Positions 22,901 to 35,799 of a stretch of DNA of 64,000 nucleotides are shown piece by piece; within the stretch, counting starts at the first letter, position 1; every line of letters starts with the position of its first letter. Source of the DNA: Toxotes chatareus (lineage: Eukaryota > Chordata > Actinopteri > Toxotidae). The stretch lies in the NCBI GenBank assembly GCA_016801885.1, contig CM028888.1, forward strand, positions 11,331,170-11,395,169. The letters are read 5' to 3'. The position numbers were made by a program, and so were the translations under genes. Under the pieces are notes generated by a model that was not told the origin of the DNA, made no database searches, and worked only from the letters and a program-made list of their open reading frames with translations.

Positions 22901-25900
22901 GATGTCTGCATAGGCATTAACATGTGCACAAGGTAGGCGTCTCACATTTGGACATTGCGCCCTTGAGAAATGAAAAGAGTACCTTGAACAGAGTTGTTGA
23001 GCTGATTCCTTGTTTGAACTGTTGCCATGGATATATATATATTTTTTTTACATTGAGTTATATTTACAATTTCCCAGAAGATGTAACCTGATTGTAACCC
23101 TGAAAATCCTGCGTTTTTCTCCCCCCCTGCAGTAAATAAGATGATAAAAGAGCACGGCGACCTGTTTTCTGACTCCCAGTGTAAAGTCTGCAGTGCTGTC
23201 CTAATTTCTGAGTCTCAGAAGTTGACTCATTATCAGGTCGGTGAGCCCACAGTCTCCTGCTGCTGTTTCCATGTCAGGAGACCTTACTGTATGTTCATTC
23301 ATTCACCCGTTCACTCATTCATTTTTAATTGATTAATCCATCCATTCATCTCTTTTCTGCTACTTATATTTGTCCAGGTCATTTTAATTAATGATGTTAT
23401 TAGGAAATATTATTATGTACAGCAGGGAAGGAAAAAATCTGTTATAAATGTTAATGAATTAATGGTAAATAATTCTGGACCACATCATCCTTTCTGATTT
23501 TCATTGATATTTTTCACACTTTTGTCGGAATGATTGTGACACTGGTTAAATTAAATTTCATTCTATGTGGTATTAAAAAAGTTTTGAATTTTACTCAGGG
23601 GATTATACAGAAGCCCTGAGCTAAATCAGCTCAGAGTTTGGCTGGATTAAATCACAGTATGTAGGTGATCACAGAGAGCACAGGGGGACAGAACAGACGT
23701 TTAACCAACTGAGACTCAGCAGAGTAGGCAGGCTTGCAGCTCTTCTGCTCACCAGATGTTGGCTGTTATCCACATTTCTGCTGTTTGCTGACTGAAAAGA
23801 GGGTGATGAAGAAGAAATTGATCTGCTTTCCGGTTATTCAGGCATTTCAGTGCGGATGAAGATCTCTATAAATACCTACAATAAATTGTAGTGTTGACAA
23901 AACAGCTTTTTCACAAGCAAGCAGTTCTAAAAGTTGAGTTGACTTAGCATAAATATTTGAGTACTAGGGCAAGGTCGGGGTTGCTAGTGCTAACTAGTTC
24001 TAAATTGTGATTTTACTGTTAATAAATTGTTAAGCTGATGGACTTTTGGACCATACTTTATATTTGTGTCTTTATAAATATGTATATACTATACATTCAA
24101 ACATACACAGATGTGTAAACATTTGATGTATATTGTAGATGTAGTATTTTAGTGTTAAAAATGTGTCTAATGCAGTGGATTGGAGTGTTGATGTTTGTTG
24201 TCCACTTTGTGATAAACATTTGCGTGTCTCCTTTCAGAGCAAGAAACATGCCAACAAAGTGAGACGTTATCTTTCCATCCAAAATGAGAAGGAGCCAGCG
24301 CTCAAAAAGTTAAAGTCGTCGTCATCTGACAGTGTGAGTAAACAGTGTTCAGTTTTAATGGTTAATATAAGCCAAACCAAAACAACACAAAATAGCTGCA
24401 GGTCAGTACAAAAGTTTGCGCACACCTGGGCAAATTACATATTTTGTTGATTTATTTGAAGTGACACATTAAATCCGAGCCCTATCAGCCTTTTTCAAGT
24501 ATTAATGGACTGTTACTTTTTATGTCATCACCTCAGAAAATAGCAAAAAATAAATGTTAATTGTGGCGTGTGAAAACATTTGGGTACCCTGCTACGTGCT
24601 CAGTGAATTTGCTGCAGGGGTTTTATTTCTTTTCACTTCAAAAATCAACAAAACATGCAATTTCCCAAACTTTTGCATACAGCTGTAATTTCTGTGATGC
24701 CAAACTGAGCTAATGCTCTCAGTCGCCATTAATTTGCCAAGCACGAATTGAAAAAAAACAAAAGTACTTTTGAAAAACGTTTTTGATCCTGAGCAAATGG
24801 AGCATTTGGCTCTCCCAGGGTGTCTTAAACATTTCTGCTGGAGGGCTGTGTATTTTAAGTCAAACACTGAATGCTGCTGCTGCTTTCCCACCACATTTCG
24901 CCTGCACTCACAGGATCTCCTGCCATAACTGCCTGCTACGAAGCCCACTCACCAGTCTGCAGTTGAGTCCGTGCCACTTAGGGCGGTCATGTTTTTAAAA
25001 AATAGAACAGAAAATCAACAAAAACAAAACAAATTCAGACAATCGCCTCATTAATTCAAACCAACCTACATAATCTGTTCTAAAACACACTGTGGCTGTG
25101 GTCACCCCTGATTTCACTACCCATTTATTTCTGTGTGGAACAGGCTGAGACGTATTGACCGTGTTGTTTGCTTCACATGCTGTCCAATCAGACTGATGAC
25201 ATGTTAAAAAATAGAAGCAGTAAAGAGGCAGATGTCAGCTGCTGTCCACAATGCAAACTGAGCGTACCTCATCCTCTCATTTTTTGGAGTTTTGATTCCT
25301 GCCGTCAACTCCCTGGAATGTGTGAACATTGTGTTGTCTATGCTGAGAAAGGCCTATTGTTTCAGGATGTTTCAGTTAATGCCCCTGTAACATCTCACAT
25401 ATTAGTGAAAAGCCAATTTTAAGCTATTAGTTTTAGAAATTTAGAAACACAGAGCAGCATTTTTTTAAATAAGACACATGATATTGTAGCTGTAGGTTTT
25501 GTAGTCGTAAAAGATTTATGTTTGTGCGTGTGTCTTTGTCAGCAGGACTGTAACAATGGAGACACTGATCGGTCTAAGGTGTGTCACGTATGTAATATGA
25601 CCTTCTCCTCTCCTGTGGTGGCTGAGTCTCACTACCAGGGCAAAGTTCATGCCAAGAACCTGAGGCTGAAAACCATCGGGCCCCAGACCCCAGGTATTCA
25701 CAAACTCCAGCTTTTAATGGTCCATAAGCTTTATCTTTTTTTTGTGTATTGCTTTAATCTCATTTCCTGCATGAATGTATAATCTGCATTTTTCCAGGTT
25801 ATGTTGTTTTGGTTTTGATGTGATGTTTCGTGAAGCACTAAACAGTTTAAGTTTAATAACATTTTTAGGATTGTTTTTATTGTATCTCGTCTTCAGCAGT

Positions 25901-27281
25901 AGCTTCCCAAACAGTCCCAACAGCTCAGCCGAAGAAGAAACCTGCAGACGATTCGAGTGCTGTGCCGGCAACAGGCAACAACGACAACAATAACCCGGAC
26001 CGTTTCTGCTCCATCTGCCAGGCATCATTCAACAACCCACTCATGGCCCAACAGCACTATGTCGGCAAGAAACACAGAAAACAGATGACCAAGCTCAAAC
26101 TGATGGAGACATACGGCCCCTCCACAGCACCAGGTCAGACCACAGAATCTGCTGTAAAGATAAGTAATTAATTACAAAATTTTCTGTTCGTTTTTTCACT
26201 ATATGGACAGATTTAATCTTACAGATATAAAGAGGACTAACTTCTTTCCTTTTTCTGTGTCAACAGCTTCCACACTAAAGGGCTACCCATGTACCATCTG
26301 CAATATTGAACTTAACTCTGTGGAGCAGTACCAGTCTCATATCAGTGGTGCCAAACATAAGAACCAGTAAGTACACACATCTTTCTTTCTTTCTTTTTTT
26401 TTTTTTTGTTCAAGGAGAAGAAAATATTTTGTCAACCTGACAATTTCACCAAATTGCTATGGTGTTTCGCTGCATTATTCAGCTCGACATCACATCAGTC
26501 GATTTCTGTGTTGCATGGGGGTTATTTTGTTTTGTTTTGACTTCAAGATCAGTAGGTAGCGAGGTACCATCTTAATTTTCAGGCAACATGGAAGCTGCAG
26601 GGTTGGTCATTTGGAGCAGTCGATGGTGTGAAAAACGGTTGATTTTAGTTATTTCTGCAGGTCGGCTTGCAACAGCTTGTGCAGTTCAGTTAGGAGTCAT
26701 TGATTGTTTATGAAACTTCATGGCTAAATAACACAAGCAGCCCAGAAGGAGAAGGTTGCTGATTGCCTGAACTGACAAAGTCAAATAAAAACAGTGATCT
26801 CTCTTCCAACAAAATTCAGCTGAGCTAGGTACTTGTCACCTTGAGGACAACAAATTCCCAGAGGAAGCTTTGTCCTCTGGATTCAACTCACTCACAGAGT
26901 GTTTGATTAAACGCTGTTTAAATTTCAACTTGTGCAACATTGTTGTTTTCCTGCTGGAGCCATGCTAGCTCCAGTAGTTTATGTTTATAAACCTGTCGGC
27001 ACTATTACAACACTAATATTCCAAATAATATGCCACTGGACAAATGTTGTCTTATTTGTCTTTCTGTGTTGTTAAGAATGAAGAAATCAGGCCTAAACAC
27101 TGCAGAGAACCAACACACAGCAGAACAGTCGTACGGGAGCGACAATCAGTACGCCGGCAGAGACAACCAGTACACTGCTGCAGACAACCAGTATGCCCCC
27201 GGGGATGACCAGTACACAGCCGGAGATAACCAATACACTCCTGAGGACACAGAGTACTCAGAGGAGTACCAGTATACTTGA
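19945..27281 (+). CDS. znf346: Zinc finger protein 346 (JAZ-type dsRNA-binding protein), seven coding exons
   Basis: Coding exons are 19945-20002, 23133-23236, 24238-24333, 25543-25693, 25897-26133, 26267-26366 and 27077-27281, with GT-AG introns and a single open frame of 316 residues. Four widely spaced U1-like/matrin-type C2H2 fingers are visible: C36-C39-H52-H58, C100-C103-H116-H122, C174-C177-H190-H196 and C224-C227-H240-H246. Each has the C-x2-C-x12-H-x5-H spacing of this class. Stretches such as CNMTFSSPVVA and QQHYVGKKHRKQ match vertebrate ZNF346 as I recall it. The family binds double-stranded RNA and RNA-DNA hybrids and is nuclear/nucleolar. The 67-residue last exon carries a tandem acidic Asp-Asn-Gln-Tyr repeat that I do not recall from the mammalian protein. 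The start is the first ATG of a short exon with an NRF1-like site 33 bp upstream; the next Met is residue 5. Exons 4 and 5 have NAGNAG acceptors, so isoforms differing by one residue are possible. Confidence 0.92.
20710..22430 (+). mobile_element. Decayed Tc1/mariner-like transposon in znf346 intron 1
   Basis: Broken + strand fragments of a Tc1 transposase can be read: KELSEEIRKRIF-like text near 21065, IHGTVANLLGCGCKRKITPH near 21155, and WPAMSPVLNPIECLWKELK near 22310 (the catalytic-domain tail). The flanks carry ATTATTGGTAC- and ATATTTTTGTCC-like text typical of this family. Multiple stops make it dead. A second element (21517-22301) splits it. The outer limits are approximate. Confidence 0.75.
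21517..22301. mobile_element. hAT-like non-autonomous element nested inside the Tc1 remnant
   Basis: The Tc1 transposase text breaks at AACACTGG (21516) and resumes at TTCTAACATGGCC (22302). The insert ends AATCATTCAGCCCTAG. Its left side holds a 31-bp-arm palindrome (21517-21547 against 21559-21589, 27 of 31 matching) around AGCCCTAGTCA, as if a short inverted copy of the terminus were fused to the element. No transposase is present. Confidence 0.6.
24393..24690. mobile_element. Mariner/Tc1-type MITE in znf346 intron 3
   Basis: The left end reads CAGTACAAAAGTTTGCGCAC. The right end, reverse-complemented, reads CAGCTGTATGCAAAAGTTTG. They share an imperfect inverted repeat, and TA lies next to both ends. 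No coding sequence is visible inside. Confidence 0.55.
27141..27281 (+). repeat. Coding 21-bp minisatellite in the last znf346 exon
   Basis: Six consecutive 21-bp units starting GACAAY/GATRAC run from 27141 to 27266, followed by a partial unit and the stop codon. They encode seven-residue repeats of the form D-N-Q-Y-T/A-x-x. The unit length keeps the frame, so unit gain or loss would change only the tail length. Confidence 0.9.
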
Positions 27282-30216
27282 AGCTGGACTTGGAGAGACT
27301 GCAGAGGTTTTAGTCAGGACTTGGAATGACAACAACCAGCCCCTTTAACACATTAACAAACCATCAGCCTCCATGGACCTTCAGCTTCTGTCAGAGTCTC
27401 TTGTCAGTAGGTATTCCCCTGGAACAGAGTCATCTAAACCACGGGTGTGAACCCTGGATTACCCCAAAGTGGTATTTTACCATATTGGGTTCCCAGCTGA
27501 AACAGTGAAAGAATGTTGTTTTTATTTATTTTTAATCTTTTTTTTCTCATAATGGAAGGAGTTTTTATGCATGGGACGAAATGAGAGGAAGCGGGTATAC
27601 CCTTTGATGTGTGATCATGGGTTCATCAGTGCCGCAGCTATACCCACGGCCACTGTAAAGAATGTCTTTGAGGGTTCAACTGACCTCTACTTCTGTTACA
27701 AACTTGTGTACTGACTAAAAACCGTTCTTCATGCCGATGTACATTAGGGCTGGGTATTATCTGAAATTTGTCAGTACTGGCTCTGAGGTTTGTTTCAAGA
27801 CCTTACTTTCAAAACAATAATGTTTTAATATAAATGTATAATTTTTTTTATTTAAGTGTAAACACAAAACACTGTTTAAAATTTGTATTTTAATGAGTAA
27901 ATATTTTATCAGCGATTAAGTAAATAAGACAACAAACCTGACCAGACATTTTATGCCAACTTTGAGTATGTCAGTGCTACTGTCAGACACATTTTGGCTG
28001 GTACCAAAAAAGTACTGACCTTCAAAACCCAGCCTTAGTGTACATACATCAAAATAATAACAAGAGAAAGTCTAAATCCTGTTATTAAACTTTATTTAAA
28101 GTTTGGTTTGATGCATCAGGCAGACACAGTAAAGTTATTTAACTGTTTAGCCTCTACTAACATCTTACCAGTACTAACGTCTAATACCAGAGCCACATGT
28201 GATCAGTGTCAATTCAAAGCAAAGCTGCTATCCAGTTCACAACTCCTGTTCACCTGAATATAGTTGGTTTACATCTCCAGTGAATGTATTTGAAACATGT
28301 CCTCACCTCATTTCTTTGCTTTTTCCGTGTTTGATTATTTCTAAATCTGGTGTTGAAGATGCAGACTTTGGAAAAGAAGTCAAGAAGAAGAAGTCAAACT
28401 TTTGCAAAGCCAGATCAGTCACTGTAGCCAGTTTTGATAATATCATTGCTGTCTATACAGAGGGACAACAAAAAACAATCTAAGCCTTTCTGTCTAGATA
28501 AATCTATTTTAGCTGAATTTTAAGAGAAGTTGCTTTTTATAGTTTTTTTTCTCTCCTCTGTATTTTTATTTAAAGCTGAAATATCTTCAGTTGTTTGTTG
28601 AAATGTTTGCGTGTTTCTGTGTGAATCACAGTCTTTTAATGTGGCAGTCTGGAAGGAGCTGATACTTCCTTTCAGGTGGCCCAGTTTTACAGTTTTTACA
28701 TTTTACTTATTAAGTACAGTAATTTTTCACTGTAAAAACACAGCCTGAAGTTTGGTAAAACTTACTAAAGATCTTTTCAGATTGGTCAACCCTTTGCTGT
28801 TTTGCTGTCTTGCTGTAAGACATTTTATTTCCATAACAAGTATAGGCTACATAACAAAGGAGTAAAATATTACTAAAAGTATTAGTAAAATTTACTATAG
28901 GACACTAAAAATGACGTGACAGTGGAAACTCTATCAGGCGCTCATCATTAATTGATGAAAGACACAGATGTTGATGAAAAAGGCTACAGGTCAGAGCCTA
29001 AATCGCATCCTGTTTTCAAACCCCGAGCTGTCAATCATTATCGTTGTCAAGCATTTTGTAGAGGTTGATGTCATTTTTATATTAAAAAATAATTTTCTTT
29101 TAATTTTTCAGGAGCCTGGACAGTTTCAATTACAAAATGGAGATGAAAGGGATTATGATGAAAAATATTAGTATTATCCTCACATTTCAAATGCAGTGGA
29201 ACTATAACAGCTGTGGGTTCATGAAAATATAAGCTTTTTTTGTACTATTGAGTTCAATTCTTGGTTTACTGAAGGGTGCAAGATTTTTTAAATACTTTTC
29301 CCTTTTGGCTGTCAAGAGTGGGACTCTGTAAACTCTTGAGGAGACTGATTTGTTTTCTGAGCTCTGTAATTACTGTCAATAGCAGAGATGACAATATTTA
29401 CCGCAGAGATTTTCAAGAGTGATGTCAAATTAGAAAGTGATGTCAATATTAGAATAACAAAAGCATTTTTTTATTCCATTTGTCCTCATTAAAGATGACT
29501 GGCTGAATATTTTAGTATTGAATGTCTTCAACTTTCTGGCTAAGGAAGAAAACTTTTTTTTGGATGTAATTTATACCAAGAGGGCTCATACATACTGTAT
29601 CGTACATGGTGTATAAAAGAGAAATGGCCTTTTTGTTTTTAGTCCTCATGCTTTGTGTGTTAGGTGTTCTGTGAATAAGATTTACTTTCAGTATAAGTTG
29701 TGTATACTTGAGGGAAAAAAATGCAGTGAAGATGTGCGTTAAGTAAAGAAATGTTTTAAGAGAGTCTGTTTGTTCACTTGTTTTTCCTTTAATTGAGACA
29801 TTTGTTGGAGCCTGGCTTGCTCATGAGTGTAAACATGTTTTCCAATGTGAAAAGAAGGGCTCTCCTGAGAAACATATTGCAGATGAATATGTCATCTGAT
29901 AAGCAAAAGTAAGTTAGTGTATAGTAATACCAACAATTTGTTGAAGGTAGTTTAGTTTAGTTCTGCCATTATTTTTGGATGGTTTTCCAACTGTAAAATG
30001 TCCCATTTTGGTACATATTATATGTTTTTTTTTTTTAAAGTACAATACTATCAGACGTGTTACCAGATTTTTTTCTAAATCTCTCAAATATATCAGTGCT
30101 TGCCTAAAATAAATTGGCAAAGTTCAGATTATACTCAGGCCGTATCTACTCTTGAGCAACGATCCAACTAAGTTGTTCTCTTACCGAAGGATCCGTCAAG
30201 GATGCTGTGAAGTATA
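27282..30216. other. 3' UTR and downstream flank of znf346
   Basis: No further exon is recognised. The 3' UTR starts here, but its end cannot be fixed: several ATTAAA or AATAAA-like signals exist (for example near 28084 and 29490). A hAT-type MITE sits at 27745-28038. Confidence 0.45.
27738..28045. mobile_element. hAT-type MITE with flanking TGTACAT duplications
   Basis: The ends are TAGGGCTGGGT (27745) and ACCCAGCCTTA (to 28037), near-perfect inverted repeats. TGTACAT occurs directly outside both (27738-27744 and 28039-28045). The element is about 290 bp, AT-rich and non-coding. It lies in the likely 3' UTR or flank of znf346. Confidence 0.75.
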
Positions 30217-30535
30217 TTGGCCTGTTTTAGACAAATAGTGTTTCAACATTGCAACGCCTCCATAGACAAAGACAAATCCATAAATAAATGGTTTTTTTTC
30301 CCAATTTGGTGTAGAGCTGTAACCTTAACTCCATCGACTGCCTTTGGGATGGAGTGGAATGCCAACTGTGAGTCAGGCCTAATCACCAGACATCACTGGC
30401 TGATCTCGCTAATGCTCTCGTGGCTGAATGGGAGCAAATCCCTGCAGCCAGGTTCCAAACTCATGTTGAAATCCTTCCCAGAACTGTGAAGGCCGCTGTA
30501 GCAGCAGATTAGTGCCCATAGTTTTAGAATGAGAT
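30217..30535 (+). pseudogene. Dead Tc1/mariner-like transposase fragment
   Basis: Across two frames the + strand reads FQHCNASIDKDKSINKW, then LNSIDCLWDGVECQL, stop, and SLADLANALVAEWEQIPAA plus VEILPRTVKAAVAAD. This matches the C-terminal third of fish Tc1-like transposases (motif SPDLNPIEHLWDELE, then a NALLAEW-type tail). A frame change, an internal stop and the missing N-terminal part make it inactive. Confidence 0.75.
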
Positions 30536-33500
30536 GCTCAACGATCACATATGGGTGAAGTGTCTCAAATGATTTGCTTATTTGCTTGATATCATTTAGT
30601 CCACATGGTGGAGCACTTACTCTTCACTGGTGCTGGACCAGTGCAGGGGTTTCTGGTCCCAGCTCAGGAGACTTGTTCAGGGTTCAGGCTCAAGTGGCAT
30701 TTTCCTCATGTGACCTATCAATTTTCATTTTGCATTATTAAATCTCTTAATACCTGTAGAAGGAAAACCCTTCTGGACGTCCAGTACAGAGATTTCACTA
30801 CGCATTACTGTCCATGTAAATCCACCTGATTTTTTTTTTATGTGTAAGGAAACAGAGGACATAGAGGAAAATGGATGGAGACAGTTATGGAAAAATCTTG
30901 GATAAAAAAAAAATTGCTTATCTTTGGATATAAAATACTTAGCTTTCCCTTACACAACTGTACTTGGCAGTGGTTTTCCAAAGTTGCTCTCTGCTTGACG
31001 TCTATCACAAAGCATCATTTGCTGTTCCTAACAAATGAATAAAATACATCGCTTTTTACCTATATCCTAAATACTGTATCATATTTGTGTGTAGTTTGAA
31101 AGAAAGTAGGTTCATCAAAATGCAAAATGCAGAACCATGCAAAATAACTAAAATTGTTTCTTTAACAGAAGATTTTTGTGTTCCTGTAGGACCCCAATGC
31201 TTCAAGTCAGAAGCTGACTGTGTTTTCAGGACTTTTAAAGCCTCCTCTATGTGGAGATTTCAGACATTAGACAGTTGGACAAACACTTCATTTGAAACAC
31301 ACATAGCCCTTTAAACAGTGTTCAATGTTTTTTATACAGTCTGTGGTTGTGAGTAGCTTCTGAGTATTTATCCATAGCTGATACAAAGATGAATGCATAT
31401 AAAACACACATGGACTGTTCTAAACTCGACACAGTGTCGAGCCAGTCCCTGTGAGCTTCCTGGCTGAGGTTTCACTGCCCCCCCCACCCCCGACAGCCTT
31501 AAATCTTCCAGGTTACATCCCAGAACTGATGCTTTGAGTTGGATTTTGAACACACTCTTGGATACACAATGAATTCTTTATTGTGAGTGTGTGAGTAACG
31601 TGCAGAAAGTAGTTTGTAAGACACAAAGACACCTTGTTCCCTCTTTATCTTTCACTTGGTCCAGTGGAGGTTCTACATTGAATTACTCCCTGGGCGAGAC
31701 CCCTTCCGAGCAACAACAGCAGAGAATAACAATAAGATAAAAACAATATAATTTCATTATTTTAGAATAATACAAGAATAATATACAAATAAAATATAGA
31801 ATAAATATTCTGAATAGCAGAATTCTTCATCACACAAATGAAAATACACTAAAGGAAATCTAATTATTTAAACAGTTTCATTTAAACATTTAGACACTCA
31901 CACATACAGGTGGCCACACCACACCCCCACCCAACCAGGCCAGCGTGTGCAGTTGTACATAGTAATGTGGAGCACACAGGGTGACATCAGGATAGTCTGT
32001 AAGAGCAGCCAGACAAGACAATTTGTCTTGGTCCCCTGCAGGTTGAATGGGCTTCACCGTTATTGTAATTCAATTAAAGGAGGAATGTGAGTATTAAAAT
32101 GCACCCAGTCTGGTTTTTAAGCAGCAGCAGTATCATCTTACAGTAACCACTAATGGATGAGCCTGAATAAATTGTCTTTTATTGTCAGTTAAATTTTCCT
32201 TCTTGCCTTGAAAAATGCTTTGGTTGCCAGAGGGTGTTTGTGCGAAGCTGGTGTGAAACTCACGGATCTCTATATTTCTTATTGTCTGTATTGGAACCTA
32301 CAGCTGGTTATTTAATGATATGTATTTTAGACACAGAAGGGCCATTGTATCCAGATGGGGAAAACAGATGCAATGGACCAACAATTCAGTAGGTAAAGGC
32401 GTCAGTTTGCTTTAAATGAAGCGTGTGTGAATTGTCAAACAGTTTGAAATCCCCATCCACACACACCTTTTTAAACCAAGAGTCCAGCAAGTAAGTTCGC
32501 TTCATGAGACAACTGGCTTGAACTTCTCACTTTTTTCATAGCTGCATTGGCCTTTTTGAAAATGTACCTGTGTGTTGAGCCTACAGCTACAAAAATACCA
32601 CATGGAAATTCTCTTTCTGACTTAGCAGGTAGGTACAGATAAACACCTCAGTGTTTTATGATGCTCAAACAGCAGCCTCAAGTCTAGTCACTTTCCTGCC
32701 TGACACAAAAAGGGAGTTGGTGACCCACAGTGCCACGTACTTGGTGATTTAATCAAAGATGCTTTGAGTTTTCAGTGGTACACAACTACAGTACAGTGGG
32801 CAGTCAAGCAATGTCCTTTTGAAGCCAGATAATGACTCCTAAAGCCAGTTAGGAACCTTTGAAATATGTCATGGCTGTGGAATCGGGTCACAAAGAGGAA
32901 ACAGAACAGTACATAGCTTGCCTTTACTTTGGTGTCTTGTTCCATTTCCTGTACTGTGCAGCCCATGTGTTCAAAGGATCAAAAGGATCAATCCTATGAA
33001 GTTGCTGAAGGTTTTATTGCTTCATCTGTTTGAAGAAAAAGGGTTTTTGATTCAGATCTCAAATCTAAAAGAAACTTCAAATGCCTGATGTAACTGGAGA
33101 CATTGGAAACAGGTTTCTTTCTTTCTTTTTTTTTTTTTTTTTTGAAACAGTTAAAGTTGGAAAACTGGTAAGTGAGACACCCCGGCGAGTGGCTCTATAT
33201 CTGAGGCATCACAGCGGAGTATTTTAGGAAGCAGCTCGGTGCAGTTTTCTTCCTCATAGAGACACCATTTGGTTTAATTACATTACCTAATTTCCTCCAA
33301 GAGATCATTAAACTTTCATTTAATTAACCAGTTTTAGTCTTGTATATCCTATTACAGCAAACCTGTGCAATCATGTTTCACATACAGTATCTAAATTTAG
33401 ATCTAATTTGTAAACATAACTAAATTTGTTCTGCCTGTGCTGAATGTCTTTGAATTTTCACTGTATCAGGCCTGTGTCTGTGACTGAACCATCTTCTGAT

Positions 33501-34715
33501 GTTTGTTTGTATGATATGGGGAGGTGTCAAGTTGCATATTTTGCATGTACTCAATTGTTTGCATGCTGGGAAGTGAGGAGGGAGGCATATAAGTTTCCAA
33601 TAAACCTTTTTGTTGCTGTAAAGTGCAAGAATTTTTTTTCAGTTGATTTAAAACTAAAATATTCCTTAAATTTCTGTTAGCATGCTGAGGAAAAGAAGAC
33701 AGTGAGAAGGAGAAATTGTGAAAACAAAGAAAGGAAGAAAAAATAGAGAGATGACAAAAAGACAAATGGCAGACAGAGAGAGACTGTGCATGGTGTTTTA
33801 TAGAAACCTTCAGTCTGTGACAGATGTCAGGGAGATCATTGTCTTGAAATGGAGACATCCGGAGGCCAATGCATCGCTGTATTTGACCAAGGAACAAAAC
33901 TCTTTTGCCCCCTTCAACTTGCCTCTTGATTTTCCAACTACTCCTGAACTGCAATGATGAAGTACGCCCTCTTGTGGTATAAAACTTGATTGACATGTGA
34001 GCACCACAGAAAGAGTAAGGAAAAATCAATTCAAAATCAATTAATCATCTAATGTTTAAGTGTTAAAAAAACATTCAACGCTAACTGGTTGGTTTAACAA
34101 ATATATGTCTTGGTTGCCTCCCCACTGATATTAATTGGTGAACATGATGGAGACTTAGCAGTTACAGAGCCAGATATTTCCTTCAGGAGTTGGTGTAGAG
34201 CAAAACAAAGCAAAACAGGGTGTGAAAATTGGACTTCTATTCATTAGGTGGACAGAAACACAACTCAAAGCTTTTGGAACAACTTCTGTGCCAACAATTA
34301 TGAATTACTGAAAAAAAAATCTGTTTTTCTCTTTGTTCAGTTGCAGTTCTATTGTCTGTATAAGGGGCGCTAACACAGGTGACTGCAGCAAATCAACAGC
34401 CGGTCAAAGCAGGCAGGCAGATCAGGCTGTCATCAGCTCATTCCCCAGCATGCAGCAGGCATCATTTCCCATCAAGCATCAGTCACCAAGCCACTCTGTT
34501 ACTCACAGGTGGCCAGGTAGGAAACACCAACATCTGTGCCTCCTGTGCTACCTGATGGCTGCAGGTGTGTGTTGGGTGAAGAGACAGAGCACTGGGTTAG
34601 TGTGTGTGAAGTTTTGTCTTTTCATTGATAATTTCATCACTTTGTCTCATCAGTCATGTCCGTAGGTGTGGGTTTGTCTGCATGTGTGTTGTTGTTTTGA
34701 CTCTGTATCTCTGTG

Positions 34716-34716
<1 letters not shown>

Positions 34717-34752
<36 letters not shown>
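34717..34752. repeat. (TG)n microsatellite
   Basis: Uninterrupted run of 18 TG units. Confidence 0.95.
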
Positions 34753-34754
<2 letters not shown>

Positions 34755-35236
34755 TGAATGCTTGTCTCTAAGAGTCCAAGTTTGTTTGTTTTCTGATCCC
34801 AAAATCCTAAATCACCCCAGTGTGGTTTTGCTTTACAAACTGCTGCTAGCCAAGATTTAAACAATTTGAAATAACTGCACAATGAAGCTAACCAGTCATA
34901 GCTGAGGGGTTTTCACATCCTGCATGACTTGACCTAAATATCTATGAACCTGAGCTGATCGTGAGAGAGGCAAACACTCAGTTATGTCTTAATGGCAGCT
35001 TTATGGTGCGGGGCAACAAGCTGTGGTCTTTAGGGCTGGAATAATGTCATCAGAGTCCAGAGTCTCTGTGGTGTCTATTTGTAATGAAAATGGTAACAAA
35101 CAGTTAAGACTACGTGTCAACATGGACACCCTTTTGGTTAGTGTCTGTATACTGAAAGGACAGAACAAACATGAGGGAGCAATGAAACCGCTATAGATGC
35201 TGTAAATAAAATCTCTAATTTGTGAAAGGCTGCAGG

Positions 35237-35274
35237 TACAGTATATCTGTCTGTTTTCAGACAGATATACTGTA
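35237..35274. repeat. Perfect hairpin, 17-bp stem and TTTT loop
   Basis: TACAGTATATCTGTCTG and CAGACAGATATACTGTA are exact reverse complements separated by TTTT. It sits about 150 bp before the foldback element. It is not flanked by obvious transposon ends. Confidence 0.9.
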
Positions 35275-35799
35275 TAAAATCTGTCACTGTGAAGCTGTAT
35301 AGGACAAATATTTGTACCATAATTTTCCTGAATGAGCCAAAATGAACTTGGAATGGACAATAAGAAAAGAAGAAGAAAAGACAGGTGTTTGGTAATGGCA
35401 GGAAAAAAGTGGGCAAAGTTGCACTGAAAAAAATGTTTTGTTGAATTTACTCAATTTTAATGTTGAAAGTGGTTGCACACAATACATTCATCTAAATCTA
35501 GACATATTTTTTAATTTGGATGTACTTAATATTTTTGAGTAATTTCAAATAAATTATGTAAGTAGTTTCAGCACAAAAAAATTCTGAGTATTTGTTACTC
35601 TGATTTCCTTAGTTTCTAACTAAGATTTTAATTTACTAAATTCTTATGTAATTCCATGTTTAATTTATTGTGCTTAAATTCATTATGTAATTCATATATT
35701 ATGGTTATTCATTCATTTACCGCTTGTGCTTTGTCAGGGTAAATTGTTTTCCCAACTGACTTCTACATGGATGTAAATCATGAGGGCTGATATTTTTTG

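Larger units (their letters stand above)
30536..35421. other. Non-coding interval without recognised genes
   Basis: The longest frame (minus strand 33466-34029, 187 codons) is low in complexity, overlaps opposing frames and resembles no family. The interval contains a TG microsatellite (34717-34752), poly-T at about 33126-33143 and a perfect hairpin at 35237-35274. Confidence 0.5.

Noticed and set aside
33466..34029. Longest open frame of the window (187 codons, minus strand)
   Set aside because: Low-complexity Ser/Phe/Leu-rich text, opposing open frames on the other strand, no domain, no splice context. Judged a chance frame.
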